A stretch of DNA of 64,000 nucleotides, taken from the NCBI GenBank assembly GCA_045539925.1, contig JAZQGH010000173.1, positions 6,802 through 70,801 on the forward strand. Direction: 5' to 3'. Position 1 is the first letter of the stretch. Each line of letters opens with the position of its first letter. This document shows, in pieces, positions 15,769-23,349 of the stretch. Below the pieces are notes generated by a model that ran no database searches, was not told the origin of the DNA, and saw nothing but the letters and a program-made list of their open reading frames with translations. Made by a program: the position numbers and the translations under genes. Origin of the DNA: SFWF01 sp045539925. GTDB taxonomy: Bacteria; Bacillota; Clostridia; Oscillospirales; Acutalibacteraceae.

Positions 15769-15954
15769 ATGAACACAGTTATAATTCTTAAGGTATTTAT
15801 TGTCATTGCCGGAGCTGTGGCTGTTGTAATTGCAGGGACAGGAATTATTAATGCTCTGTACTGTCTGCTCCCCTCATTCCGTCGATGGTGTGATGATGAA
15901 AGAAGCAAATGTCCGGCTTTTCGGGATGATCAGGAGGATGAAAATGAATGGTAA
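15769..15954 (+). CDS. Small single-span membrane protein
   Basis: 61 residues. One strong transmembrane helix (IILKVFIVIAGAVAVVIAG, about residues 5-25) is followed by a charged Cys-containing tail (RRWCDDERSKCPAF). RBS AAGGAGAG before ATG 15769. Overlaps the next gene by eleven bases. Function unknown; early-region membrane proteins of phages sometimes act in superinfection exclusion, but nothing specific supports that here. Confidence 0.6.
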   Translation: MNTVIILKVFIVIAGAVAVVIAGTGIINALYCLLPSFRRWCDDERSKCPAFRDDQEDENEW

Positions 15955-16153
15955 ACTAATTATTCCAAAGATAAACAAAGTCTATCGGAATAAAAACGGC
16001 AGCTCATACAAATGCATAGAAGCTTCTTCGGAAAAATCAGTTTTCGTCAATGTTTTGTCAGGTTGGATGCTGAATGCACATGAAGTCAGAATTTATGAAG
16101 ATGGTAAGATTGACTGGGATTGGTCAGAAGGTGGACACTTTGTCGGAATATAA
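15944..16153 (+). CDS. Phage protein of unknown function
   Basis: 69 residues, MNGKLIIPKINKVYRNKNGS, then SVFVNVLSGWMLNAHEVRIY, ending in an acidic, Trp-containing DGKIDWDWSEGGHF. It reads as a small beta-rich domain. ATG 15944 is six bases after AGGAGG; the ATG at 15938 directly abuts it. Overlaps both neighbours, so part of a tightly packed early operon. Confidence 0.55.
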   Translation: MNGKLIIPKINKVYRNKNGSSYKCIEASSEKSVFVNVLSGWMLNAHEVRIYEDGKIDWDWSEGGHFVGI

Positions 16154-16310
16154 ATATATGATATGCAAAAGATGCGGTCGGAAATGGAACGTATCTATAC
16201 GCAGTGAAGCCGGAAAAAGTTATTTCTGCCCTTGCTGTCCGCAGAAACGCGCCGACTTTTCAAAGCAATCAAACATAATAAATACAGAGAAGAAAGGAGC
16301 GAAAATATGA
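16140..16310 (+). CDS. Small zinc-ribbon-like protein
   Basis: 56 residues from TTG 16140 (AAGGTGG six bases upstream) or 50 from ATG 16158. Two Cys pairs (MICKRCGRKW and YFCPCC), 22 residues apart, form a likely zinc ribbon. Such small zinc fingers are common in phage early operons and may bind nucleic acid. The TTG start gives the better RBS; both are open. Confidence 0.5.
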   Translation: MSEYKYMICKRCGRKWNVSIRSEAGKSYFCPCCPQKRADFSKQSNIINTEKKGAKI

Positions 16311-16555
16311 GACTTACGAAAAGGCGCTCAGAAGGTATCGCAGTATGGCACGACAAGAACTTATGTGAAGAGCTCAAGAATATATGCGATAGCAACAAAT
16401 CTTGTGCGTACTGTCCTGTTGGAATGTTGATTGACAGACTGTGCGAATACGAAGATACAGGCTTTGAACCTGATGATATCAATAATCTTGCAAGAATAGC
16501 TACATATAACGCTGTCGATGTGATCAACAGACTGGAAGCAGCGTCGTTGAAATAG
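16307..16555 (+). CDS. Phage early protein of the short Cys/EYEDTG type
   Basis: 82 residues, MRLTKRRSEGIAVWHDKNLC and onward, with CAYCPVGMLIDRLCEYEDTG and FEPDDINNLAR. The phrase LxEYEDTGxxPxxI is frequent in small hypothetical phage proteins of clostridia; function unknown. AAAGGAG precedes ATG 16307, which overlaps the previous stop. Its TAG stop begins pseudoknot element 3. Confidence 0.65.
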   Translation: MRLTKRRSEGIAVWHDKNLCEELKNICDSNKSCAYCPVGMLIDRLCEYEDTGFEPDDINNLARIATYNAVDVINRLEAASLK

Positions 16556-16633
16556 TCGAAACAACCGTATGCGGCAATAACTGCATCGGTTGTCAACGGG
16601 AGATGACCTACCCGTTCTGATGATGACAGGTCA
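16555..16633 (+). ncRNA. Structured RNA element, copy 3
   Basis: The first G is the last base of the upstream TAG stop. Variable stem: ACAACCG (16561-16567) with CGGTTGT (16587-16593), extended by ATGC with GCAT. Pseudoknot: S1 AACGGG (16595-16600) with CCCGTT (16611-16616), S2 TGACCT (16604-16609) with AGGTCA (16628-16633). The transposase start is 58 bases further on. Confidence 0.8.
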
Positions 16634-16690
16634 GCTTCTTGCAAAAAACTATCATAATATATATAGAATACAATCTAAGGTGGTGAAAAT

Positions 16691-18640
16691 ATGATCAATA
16701 TATCAATTAAAGAAGCGTCTATGCTCAAAAACTGTTCCGAACAGTTTTTGCGAAAGCAGGCATTGAACGGACAGATAGAAACGACTGTCACCCAAACGAA
16801 AAGCGGCAGAAAAAAATATATGGTACCGATTGAGACGCTGACAGAGCAGGAGCAACTCAGATACTACACCGAACACGGCATAGAGCCGCCGAAGGAGCTG
16901 AGGAGGGTCAAATCAAAGCCGTCGCCGATACGCAGCACCGATATTGAGAGCTACAGCGCCTCACAGCGTGAGCAGATTGCTCTGTGGAGCGATATTCTCC
17001 GTGAATGGGACGAATATTGTATCGGCAAGCCGTCCAAAACACAGGCAACAAAGGATTATGCCGTTCTTGCCGCCGAGAAATATCCTGATGTAAAAATTTC
17101 TGCAGATATTCTATACCGCAAAAAGCGTGCTTTGAAGGAATACGGCGTATGCGGTCTGATCGACCTTCGAGGCGGACACAACAAAGACAGCAGCATAATA
17201 CCTGATGTTGTTTGGAATACATATCTCAGTTTTTATCTTGACCAAAATAAACCTCCTGAAAGTGAATGCTACAAGAATACAAAACTGATCATTGAGATGA
17301 ACTGCCCGGAGCTGCTGCCTATCGCAAGTTACCGTACATTTGCAAGGCACATCAAAAGCGATTTGACACTGGCAGTAAAAACACTCGGCCGTGAAGGAGA
17401 AAAAGCCTTTAAGGATCGCTGTCAGCCGTATATCAAACGTATTTACGATAATCTGAAAAGCAATGATGTCTGGTTCGGTGATAACCATACGCTGGATGTT
17501 GTATCGCTAAATAAGTACGGCAAACTTCATAGACTGCACATTTCAACCTTTCAGGATGCACGCTCAGGTATTATCACAGGCTTTTATCTATCCGATGCCA
17601 ACACAGGGCAAACTACACTCATATCCTTGCGAAAGGGTATTATTTCCTTTGGATGTCCGATTACTTTATATCTGGATAACGGTCGTGAATATATGGTAAC
17701 GGATATCGCAGGACTCGGACACAGACAAAAGAAGTCCACTGCCGACAGAGAAAAACCCCCGACTGTGTTACAACGGCTGAATGTGGGTCTGATCAACGCA
17801 CTTGTCAGAAATGCACAAGCCAAAAATGTTGAGAGAGCATTCAGAAACGTTAAAGATAATTTTTCAAGACGGTTCGATACCTTTGTGGGTGGTAATGTCC
17901 TCGAAAAGCCTGAGAAGTTAAAGTTTGTTCTGAAAGGAAAGCATGGACACATTCCAACAGACGAAGAAGTAATAGAAGCATTCAGCAGTTATGTTACGGG
18001 AATCTTTAATCTTGCACCGTATAACGGTTCTGTTGTGAAAGACAGAGGAAAGCCGAAACTTCAGGTGTTTGAGGAAAATTTAAAGGTTAAGGTAGTAATC
18101 CCGGAAGAGGATCTGAACCTTATGCTTATGAGAAGCAGTCGAGTTCAAAAGGTTGGACAAAGAGGTATTCATCTGGACGGTGTTGACTATTGGAACGATG
18201 AACTTCTGGCAAAATACAGCGGCGAGAAGGTTTATTTCCGTTATGATCCCGATGATCTGAGCAGTGTCAGAGTTTATGATCTTGATGACAGATATCTGAT
18301 GACCGTTCCTGCGGATAGCGAAGCTGTTCGTGAATTCGGTGCAAGTCAGGATGATCTGAAAGCTGCTATGAAGAAGGTAAAGAGCTTTGCGAAAATCACC
18401 AGAGAAGCCCTCAAAGCTCAAACAACTACCGTCTTTGGCAAGAAAAGTGCCTTGGAACTTATGCTTGAAGAATCTGAGCTCAACAAAAACAACATTCAGA
18501 TCACCGAGGGAGATTACGTTATTGACATTCGCAGAGCCGATGAAAAGGAAGCTTTAGACATGGCTGTCGGGGCTGAAAACAGTAATCTTGTATCATTTGA
18601 CAGAATGATACAGAATATCGAAAACAGATACGAAGAATAG
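16691..18640 (+). CDS. MuA-like DDE transposase
   Basis: 649 residues, close to Mu MuA (663). It carries out strand transfer during integration and replicative transposition. Seen in order: an N-terminal DNA-binding winged-helix part (INISIKEASMLKNCSEQFLR), further HTH segments to about 250, an RNase H-like core with Asp264 (WFGDNHTLDV), Asp329 (TLYLDNGREY) and Glu381 (AKNVERAFRN) as the probable catalytic triad, then the Mu-type C-terminal beta-barrel (VRVYDLDDRYLM) and a basic helical tail that in MuA contacts MuB and ClpX. RBS AAGGTGGTG. Its TAG stop begins pseudoknot element 4, which separates it from the MuB-like gene. Confidence 0.92.
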   Translation: MINISIKEASMLKNCSEQFLRKQALNGQIETTVTQTKSGRKKYMVPIETLTEQEQLRYYTEHGIEPPKELRRVKSKPSPIRSTDIESYSASQREQIALWSDILREWDEYCIGKPSKTQATKDYAVLAAEKYPDVKISADILYRKKRALKEYGVCGLIDLRGGHNKDSSIIPDVVWNTYLSFYLDQNKPPESECYKNTKLIIEMNCPELLPIASYRTFARHIKSDLTLAVKTLGREGEKAFKDRCQPYIKRIYDNLKSNDVWFGDNHTLDVVSLNKYGKLHRLHISTFQDARSGIITGFYLSDANTGQTTLISLRKGIISFGCPITLYLDNGREYMVTDIAGLGHRQKKSTADREKPPTVLQRLNVGLINALVRNAQAKNVERAFRNVKDNFSRRFDTFVGGNVLEKPEKLKFVLKGKHGHIPTDEEVIEAFSSYVTGIFNLAPYNGSVVKDRGKPKLQVFEENLKVKVVIPEEDLNLMLMRSSRVQKVGQRGIHLDGVDYWNDELLAKYSGEKVYFRYDPDDLSSVRVYDLDDRYLMTVPADSEAVREFGASQDDLKAAMKKVKSFAKITREALKAQTTTVFGKKSALELMLEESELNKNNIQITEGDYVIDIRRADEKEALDMAVGAENSNLVSFDRMIQNIENRYEE

Positions 18641-18720
18641 TCGAAACGGTCAAAGTCCGAACAAATTGGACTTTGACAGTCAACGGGAGACGACCTACCC
18701 GTTCTGATGATGACAGGTCA
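18640..18720 (+). ncRNA. Structured RNA element, copy 4
   Basis: It begins in the transposase TAG stop. The longest variable stem of the four: GTCAAAGTCC (18649-18658) with GGACTTTGAC (18668-18677), 10 perfect pairs. Pseudoknot: S1 AACGGG with CCCGTT, S2 CGACCT with AGGTCA (first pair lost through a T-to-C change). AGGTCA ends two bases before the AAAGAAAGG RBS of the MuB-like gene. Confidence 0.8.
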
Positions 18721-18737
18721 AAGAAAGGATGTTATAT

Positions 18738-19631
18738 ATGTCAAAGGAATATGATAGTCAATTACAATCCAAACTGGAATCCTATTTAAGCAGCGGAATA
18801 AGTCAGAATAAAGCAGCGGCAGCAATCGGTGTAAGTGCAACGATGTTGAGCCAGTATAGATCTGGCAAGTATAACGGTGATATTAATGTGCTGGAAGCAA
18901 AGCTGAAAGAGTTTTTTGATAACAATGAGGCGGCAAAATCAGTTTATAGAGCGGTTACATACGCAGAAACCACTGTTTCAAAAGGGGTATATCAAACAAT
19001 CAGGATTTGCCATCTGAAGGGTGGTCTGGCGGTAGAAGCCGGAGATGCCGGTATCGGCAAAACGATGGCGGCAAGAAAATATGTAGAGGACTATCCGAAC
19101 TCAGCTTACTATATTGCCGTAAATCCCTGCACAAGCAGCATAACAGCGTTTCTCAAAACGTTTGCAAAGGCACTCCATATTGATGTAAGCGGCAGAAAAG
19201 ACGATATGTGGGAAAGAATTAACAACACTTTGTTAGGAAGTAAAAAAGTGCTGATTATTGATGAGAGCCAGCATTTGTCAATAAAGACAATTGAAACTAT
19301 CAGAAGCTTCTCTGACTGCAACAAGGACTTCGGCATTGTTATGATCGGAAATCTGAACAGCCTGTGCAACAACGGTAAACCCGGTTACGCTCAGATAAGA
19401 AACCGCACTAAGCTTATGAGCACAAGGCACACTTCTCACATCACGAAAACGGATGTGCGACTTCTCTTCCCCAACGCGGACGATCGTGCGGTAGAGTTTT
19501 TACATAAGATCACACAGACGGAACAAGGTGTAAGAGGTGCCTGCAATCTCTACAACAATGCCGCTGACAACGATAATATCAGCTATGAGGGCTTGTATGC
19601 TATGGCAAAAGCTACAACCGTAATTATTTGA
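18738..19631 (+). CDS. MuB-like AAA+ ATPase, target DNA activator
   Basis: 297 residues from ATG 18738; AAAGGA lies nine bases upstream and the ATG at 18729 touches it. An N-terminal HTH (ISQNKAAAAIGVSATMLSQY) precedes an AAA+ core with Walker A GDAGIGKT (102-109) and Walker B VLIIDESQHL (171-180), then a helical C-terminus. MuB-type proteins polymerise on target DNA, deliver it to MuA and give target immunity. Placed directly after the transposase as in Mu, with translation starting just past pseudoknot element 4. Confidence 0.92.
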   Translation: MSKEYDSQLQSKLESYLSSGISQNKAAAAIGVSATMLSQYRSGKYNGDINVLEAKLKEFFDNNEAAKSVYRAVTYAETTVSKGVYQTIRICHLKGGLAVEAGDAGIGKTMAARKYVEDYPNSAYYIAVNPCTSSITAFLKTFAKALHIDVSGRKDDMWERINNTLLGSKKVLIIDESQHLSIKTIETIRSFSDCNKDFGIVMIGNLNSLCNNGKPGYAQIRNRTKLMSTRHTSHITKTDVRLLFPNADDRAVEFLHKITQTEQGVRGACNLYNNAADNDNISYEGLYAMAKATTVII

Positions 19632-19738
19632 ATTTCCGGGCGGACATCTCCGCCCTCACTAATGCAGCTCCTTATGGGAACGGTCGCAAGCCCGTAAAAT
19701 GCAGAGCGGTGATATTACAAAGAGATGGAGTGAAAAAA

Positions 19739-19987
19739 TTGGCAAAGAAACGAAGCTGCCGCAGGACGGAACTTGAGCGGTCACAGCATGAAACGGCTGT
19801 AAAGGTCAGGAAAATGACGGATGAGCAGATCTGCGACTTCCTGAACGAGATCGAAACTAGGCAGCCTGCAGGAAACCTGATCGGAGAATTTCTTGAACGG
19901 CTTGAAAACAGTGGCATGGGTGCAAGAACAATGAAGAAGCTGAAAGAATTTGCCGCTGAAATGGGTTATATGGAGGAGGTTATCTGA
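19739..19987 (+). CDS. Phage early protein of unknown function
   Basis: 82 residues from TTG 19739 (GGAG eight bases upstream), basic N-terminus (AKKRSCRRTELERSQHE), then amphipathic helices (KMTDEQICDFLNEIETRQPA, MKKLKEFAAEMGYMEE). An open frame extends further upstream but without an RBS. The stop overlaps the next ATG by one base. No family recognised. Confidence 0.55.
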   Translation: MAKKRSCRRTELERSQHETAVKVRKMTDEQICDFLNEIETRQPAGNLIGEFLERLENSGMGARTMKKLKEFAAEMGYMEEVI

Positions 19988-20418
19988 TGACATCGCAAGA
20001 ATGGGAGATTGCAAAAAAAGCTGTAGAAGGAACCTACGGCGGCGTGTCATTGATGGTTGACGGTTACCGAATAGACTTATACTTGATGCCGGCGTCCCCC
20101 TATACCAACGAAATAGTGGTATACGTAAATGGCAGCGTCAGAGTCAGTGCAGCGTTCGGTAAAACACCGGAAGATCAGGAAATTTGCAGACGGTTTTTCC
20201 GTCCATCTACCAAGTGTTGTGTCAAGAAGCCAAAAGGAAAGCTTTCCAAGAGAGAACAAGCTCTCTATGAGGAATACAAGCAAAGGTATTCTGTTACAAC
20301 CTACTTTCCGTTTTGGAACAGCTTTGACAGCCTGAAACGACACCTTATCAAAAACAACACAAATATCAGTATCATCGAAAAGGAGGAGCACCATGAAAGC
20401 AACAAAGAAAATCAATAG
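19987..20418 (+). CDS. Phage early protein of unknown function
   Basis: 143 residues beginning MTSQEWEIAKKAVEGTYGGV, a beta-rich first half (DGYRIDLYLMPASPYTNEIV), then a Lys-rich region (KKPKGKLSKREQALYEEYKQ) and an aromatic stretch (TTYFPFWNSFDSLKRHL). It sits between muB and gemA, where Mu-like phages keep small accessory genes. No family recognised. Its 3' end overlaps the AbrB-like gene by 26 bases. Confidence 0.6.
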   Translation: MTSQEWEIAKKAVEGTYGGVSLMVDGYRIDLYLMPASPYTNEIVVYVNGSVRVSAAFGKTPEDQEICRRFFRPSTKCCVKKPKGKLSKREQALYEEYKQRYSVTTYFPFWNSFDSLKRHLIKNNTNISIIEKEEHHESNKENQ

Positions 20419-20644
20419 ACAAGGAGCAGTCATCCTGCCCAAGACGGTGCGGGCTGAGCTGGGGATCCCGGCAGACACGGCGGTGGATATTACAACAGAT
20501 GGTGATTATATCATCATCGGTAAGCACGTACCGCTGTGTCATTTCTGCGGAAGTCCGCAAAAGATCATTGAGGTTTTTGGTATCGAGATCTGTAAGGAAT
20601 GTGCAAAGAAAATCAGCAGGAAGGCAGGCGTCATTAATGGTTGA
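20393..20644 (+). CDS. AbrB/SpoVT-type DNA-binding protein with C-terminal zinc knuckle
   Basis: 83 residues. Residues 1-45 form an AbrB/MazE/SpoVT swapped-hairpin domain (KINRQGAVILPKTVRAELGI, then TDGDYIIIGKH). Residues 49-72 hold two Cys pairs (CHFCGSP, ICKECAKK) that look like a small zinc ribbon. AbrB-type proteins are transition-state or antitoxin-like DNA binders; the combination with a zinc knuckle is typical of compact phage or sporulation regulators. RBS AGGAGG before ATG 20393. A transcriptional role for the phage is inferred. Confidence 0.8.
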   Translation: MKATKKINRQGAVILPKTVRAELGIPADTAVDITTDGDYIIIGKHVPLCHFCGSPQKIIEVFGIEICKECAKKISRKAGVING

Positions 20645-21272
20645 ACAGAAAAGCATTGACAGATTGAAGGAGATCAAGCAGGAGATGGAAAGGCTGTCGG
20701 CGGAGAAGGACATCCTCGAGAGCGAGATCATCAAGGGCTGCGAGGAAGCTCTTGCCAACACCAAGTACAAGACCCTGACATTCACCACCAAGGATGGCAG
20801 CAGCGCGACTGTAACGCTGGCGGAATCGCTAAAGCTTATTTACCCTACAGTTCTCAAGAGTATTTTCGGGGCGGCCTATTCCGATATGGTAAAAGAAGAA
20901 GTCAAGTATACTCTTTCCGCTACGGCGAAACGATTACTGACAAATATCTGTACCGGCAAATACATAAGACAGACTTTTGATGAAGCAATCAGGCAGCTTC
21001 CTGTGGATGATACGACACGACAGAAGCTCGCCAAAAGGCTTAAAGGTGTGAAGTTTGATACAGATAAAAAGAACCTCGTCAACATTGGCGGTCTTTCGGA
21101 AGAGGACGCATCGGAATACGCATATTTGCTAAACGAATCGGCAACATGGCAGCAGTTTGAAGCACTGCTTCGGCTGAACAACATTTCTTCCGAGGATGAT
21201 ATCAAGGAAGTTATAACGAGAATAGAAGCATCTATGATAGTTGATGAAACACCAAAGGTCAGCATAGAATAG
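20637..21272 (+). CDS. Phage early protein with N-terminal coiled coil
   Basis: 211 residues: a coiled coil (SIDRLKEIKQEMERLSAEKD, residues 5-35), a strand-rich segment (YKTLTFTTKDGSSATVTL), then helices (VKEEVKYTLSATAKRLLTNI) to the end. It overlaps the AbrB-like gene by eight bases and has AAGGCAGG as a weak RBS, so it is probably translated by coupling. Its position before gemA is where Mu carries Gam and small genes, but the sequence does not look like Gam. No family recognised. Confidence 0.6.
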   Translation: MVEQKSIDRLKEIKQEMERLSAEKDILESEIIKGCEEALANTKYKTLTFTTKDGSSATVTLAESLKLIYPTVLKSIFGAAYSDMVKEEVKYTLSATAKRLLTNICTGKYIRQTFDEAIRQLPVDDTTRQKLAKRLKGVKFDTDKKNLVNIGGLSEEDASEYAYLLNESATWQQFEALLRLNNISSEDDIKEVITRIEASMIVDETPKVSIE

Positions 21273-21283
21273 GAGTGAAAATT

Positions 21284-21754
21284 ATGGAGGAACGCAGAGA
21301 ATGGCAGAAACACATTTTCGGTAAAGCAAAAACGGCAGGAATTACAAACAACGCTGACCTTCACGCGTTGGTAAGCGCCGCCTGCGGTAAGGATAGCTTA
21401 AAGGAGATCACCAAGAACGACTACTTTCTCATTATCAAAGAGCTTGACAAGCGTTCCTCCGAGCTGTACAAACCTTCTAAGAGTAAGCCGCAAACAAAAA
21501 GCGTTGAGGGTATGAGTGATGGTCAGTGCAGAATGGTGTGGCATCTGATGTATGAATTAAGAAAATTCGATAGAGAGCCTGCTGTGGCAACAATCGGAGA
21601 AAGGCTGTGCGGAATTATCAAAAGGGAACTGAAGGTGGACGCTTCGCCAAAGAAACCGTTTGTCTGGCTGACCTACAAAGACGGCAGTACATTGATTGAG
21701 CGGCTTAAAAAGTACATTTACAATGCCGAAAAACGATATTTAAGAGGTGGTTAA
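21284..21754 (+). CDS. GemA/gp16-like phage regulatory protein (DUF1018)
   Basis: 156 residues. The GemA signature is visible: REWQKHIFGKAKTAGITNNA, DLHALVSAACGKDSLKEITK (the conserved LHxLV and SLxxLT block), then SDGQCRMVWHLMYEL later. In Mu, GemA (gp16) modulates host gene expression and DNA topology in the early phase. ATG 21284 is eight bases after AGGAG. It directly precedes the Mor-like gene, the same order as in Mu (gemA then mor). Confidence 0.85.
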   Translation: MEERREWQKHIFGKAKTAGITNNADLHALVSAACGKDSLKEITKNDYFLIIKELDKRSSELYKPSKSKPQTKSVEGMSDGQCRMVWHLMYELRKFDREPAVATIGERLCGIIKRELKVDASPKKPFVWLTYKDGSTLIERLKKYIYNAEKRYLRGG

Positions 21755-22028
21755 AGTGGATATCAGGCTCGAAGATCTGACGGGCAATCAGCGAGAAATA
21801 GCGGAGCTTATCGGGCTTGATAATTACATCAAGCTGTCTAAGCTCTACGGCGGTGACAGCAGCTTGTATATACAAAAATATACGGAGATCACTAAGAATG
21901 CAAGGAACCGTGAAATCAGAAATAAATACAACGGATACAACATACCGCTGCTTGCAAATATGTATAATCTTTCAGAGAGGCAAGTGCGGTTTATATGCTG
22001 CGGAGAATATGAACAGTTAAAATTTTGA
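21747..22028 (+). CDS. Mor-like middle/late transcription activator
   Basis: 93 residues. It fits the Mor/C family: LTGNQREIAELIGLDNYIKL, then SKLYGGDSSLYIQK, then NREIRNKYNG and an HTH (IPLLANMYNLSERQVRFICC). In Mu, Mor activates the middle promoter, and C, its paralogue, the late promoters. Only one family member is seen here, so it may do both jobs. It overlaps gemA by eight bases. It is followed by a terminator and then the structural region, whose promoter it presumably activates; an 8-bp inverted repeat at about 22029-22049 (AAGTATTT with AAATACTT) is a candidate site. Confidence 0.88.
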   Translation: MVKVDIRLEDLTGNQREIAELIGLDNYIKLSKLYGGDSSLYIQKYTEITKNARNREIRNKYNGYNIPLLANMYNLSERQVRFICCGEYEQLKF

Positions 22029-22071
22029 AGTATTTTCGGGAAATACTTCCCGTAAGAGGCTTCCATTATTT

Positions 22072-22112
22072 AAGGTATCATTGAGTTATAAAGACTTGAT
22101 GATACCTTTTTT
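22072..22112 (+). terminator. Terminator after the early operon
   Basis: AAGGTATCAT (22072-22081) pairs perfectly with ATGATACCTT (22099-22108), followed by TTTT. It separates the Mor-like gene from the gp25-like gene, so structural genes need a new promoter or antitermination. Confidence 0.8.
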
Positions 22113-22124
22113 GGTGGTGAAAAA

Positions 22125-22460
22125 ATGGAATTCGGAGCAGACACATGGTGGATAGTCGGAATAGCGGTGACAATCGCAATCGGCGTTATTTCTTACTTTT
22201 TGAAACGAACGATCAATAAGCAGGATCATCACGAAGAGGAAATACACCATATCAAAGAAACTTATGTAACACAAGCTCAGCTTAAGGAATTTAAGGAAGA
22301 AACAAACGGCGTACTGAATAAGCTGCAAAAGGATATTGAAGACATTAAGGAAAACAGCCTTAAAAAGTCCGATTTTCTGAGACAACAGGCAGGCACAGAT
22401 AAAAAATTGGACAAAATGTATGATCTGATATTGGAGATTAGAGGTGGCAGGCATGAATGA
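22125..22460 (+). CDS. Mu gp25-like membrane-anchored coiled-coil protein (DUF2730-type)
   Basis: 111 residues: an N-terminal membrane segment (WWIVGIAVTIAIGVISYFL, residues 8-27) and a long coiled coil (HHEEEIHHIKETYVTQAQLK to the end). This matches DUF2730 proteins (Mu gp25) in size and plan, and the next two genes look like gp26 and gp27, in Mu order. Role unknown, possibly lysis or assembly. RBS GGTGGTG. Confidence 0.7.
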   Translation: MEFGADTWWIVGIAVTIAIGVISYFLKRTINKQDHHEEEIHHIKETYVTQAQLKEFKEETNGVLNKLQKDIEDIKENSLKKSDFLRQQAGTDKKLDKMYDLILEIRGGRHE

Positions 22461-22782
22461 AAAAGAAACGCTTGGCAGAATGCACCGTGCAGGATTCATA
22501 AGAAATAACGGTTATGTTCTGAGGGCAATGACACTTTTAGAACGTAATTTTAAAAAGCTTTCGGAGATTATTTATGCACTGGAAGTCAGTGTTTCAGAAG
22601 ATGAGTGTGTCAAAAGTCTGAACTATCTGTTTGAAAGCGGTTACATCAGGCTGAGACATATCAAATCAAAAGCAAATGCTGATATAAGCGATTTTGACAT
22701 CGACGAACTTGAAGCCAAGATAACGCAGAAAGGTACACTTCTGATGGAGGGTGTCATTGCTGACGAACTTGTCGAGGTGTGA
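22453..22782 (+). CDS. Mu gp26-like winged-helix protein
   Basis: 109 residues from ATG 22453 (GAGGTGG seven bases upstream). Helices AMTLLERNFKKLSEIIYALE and EDECVKSLNYLFESGYIRLR, followed by KITQKGTLLMEGV, give a winged-helix fold as in the gp26 (VpaChn25_0724-type) family of Mu-like phages. It lies between gp25-like and gp27-like genes. Overlaps the upstream gene by eight bases. Confidence 0.7.
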   Translation: MNEKETLGRMHRAGFIRNNGYVLRAMTLLERNFKKLSEIIYALEVSVSEDECVKSLNYLFESGYIRLRHIKSKANADISDFDIDELEAKITQKGTLLMEGVIADELVEV

Positions 22783-22785
22783 AGC

Positions 22786-23349
22786 ATGGCAAAGAGAAGA
22801 ATTGTTGGAAAGATAGACAAACTCAGACCTGAGCTAAAGGATACCGTAGACCAGATGCTGATGTCCGGCGAAAGCTATCGGGAGATCGTTCAGTACCTTG
22901 CAAAGAACGAAGAAACGGTTTCGCAGTCCTGTGTGTACCGCTATGCAAGACGGTTTTTGGCGAGTGCCGAAGAACTTCGGATGGTGCAGGAAAATCAACG
23001 CATGATAATGACGGAGCTGGAAAGATACCCGAATCTTGACCCGATGGAAGCAATCCTCAGACTGTCGGCTCAGAGAATTTTTGACGCTGTTATTTCGATG
23101 AAGGATGAACAGTGGGAAAATGTTTCCGCTGACAAGCTCATGTCACAGGTGACGGGGCTTGCCCGTGCTATTGCCTACAAAAAGGGCGTTGACACCAAGG
23201 TCAAGAATGATGAAGAGGTCGCACTTGAAGCCAACCAAAACCTGCTCTATGACGTTCTCAGGAAAGAAAACCCGAAGCTTTATGCGGAACTACAGCAGGA
23301 AATTGCACGGCTCAGGCAGAAAGCAAAGGACGGTGACGGCAGTGGATAG
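22786..23349 (+). CDS. Mu gp27-like protein (DUF3486), likely terminase-associated
   Basis: 187 residues. Opening KRRIVGKIDKLRPELKDTVD, then MLMSGESYREIVQYLAKNEE and SQSCVYRYARRF (an HTH), then a long helical region, match DUF3486 (Mu gp27), which is considered a small terminase-type DNA-binding protein. A separate terminase small subunit-like gene follows at 23986, so the phage appears to carry two candidate packaging DNA-binding proteins, from the two parent lineages. Its stop lies inside the NusG-like gene start (eight-base overlap). Confidence 0.82.
   Translation: MAKRRIVGKIDKLRPELKDTVDQMLMSGESYREIVQYLAKNEETVSQSCVYRYARRFLASAEELRMVQENQRMIMTELERYPNLDPMEAILRLSAQRIFDAVISMKDEQWENVSADKLMSQVTGLARAIAYKKGVDTKVKNDEEVALEANQNLLYDVLRKENPKLYAELQQEIARLRQKAKDGDGSG

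Noticed and set aside
18638..18737. UAG readthrough with a downstream pseudoknot, as in retroviral gag-pol
   Set aside because: After the UAG the frame closes within a few dozen bases in copies 3 and 4, so no extended product is possible there; only copy 1 stays open for long.
20637..21272. Gam-like nuclease inhibitor, expected near gemA in Mu-like phages
   Set aside because: Coiled coil and position fit loosely, but none of the Gam sequence pattern is recognisable.
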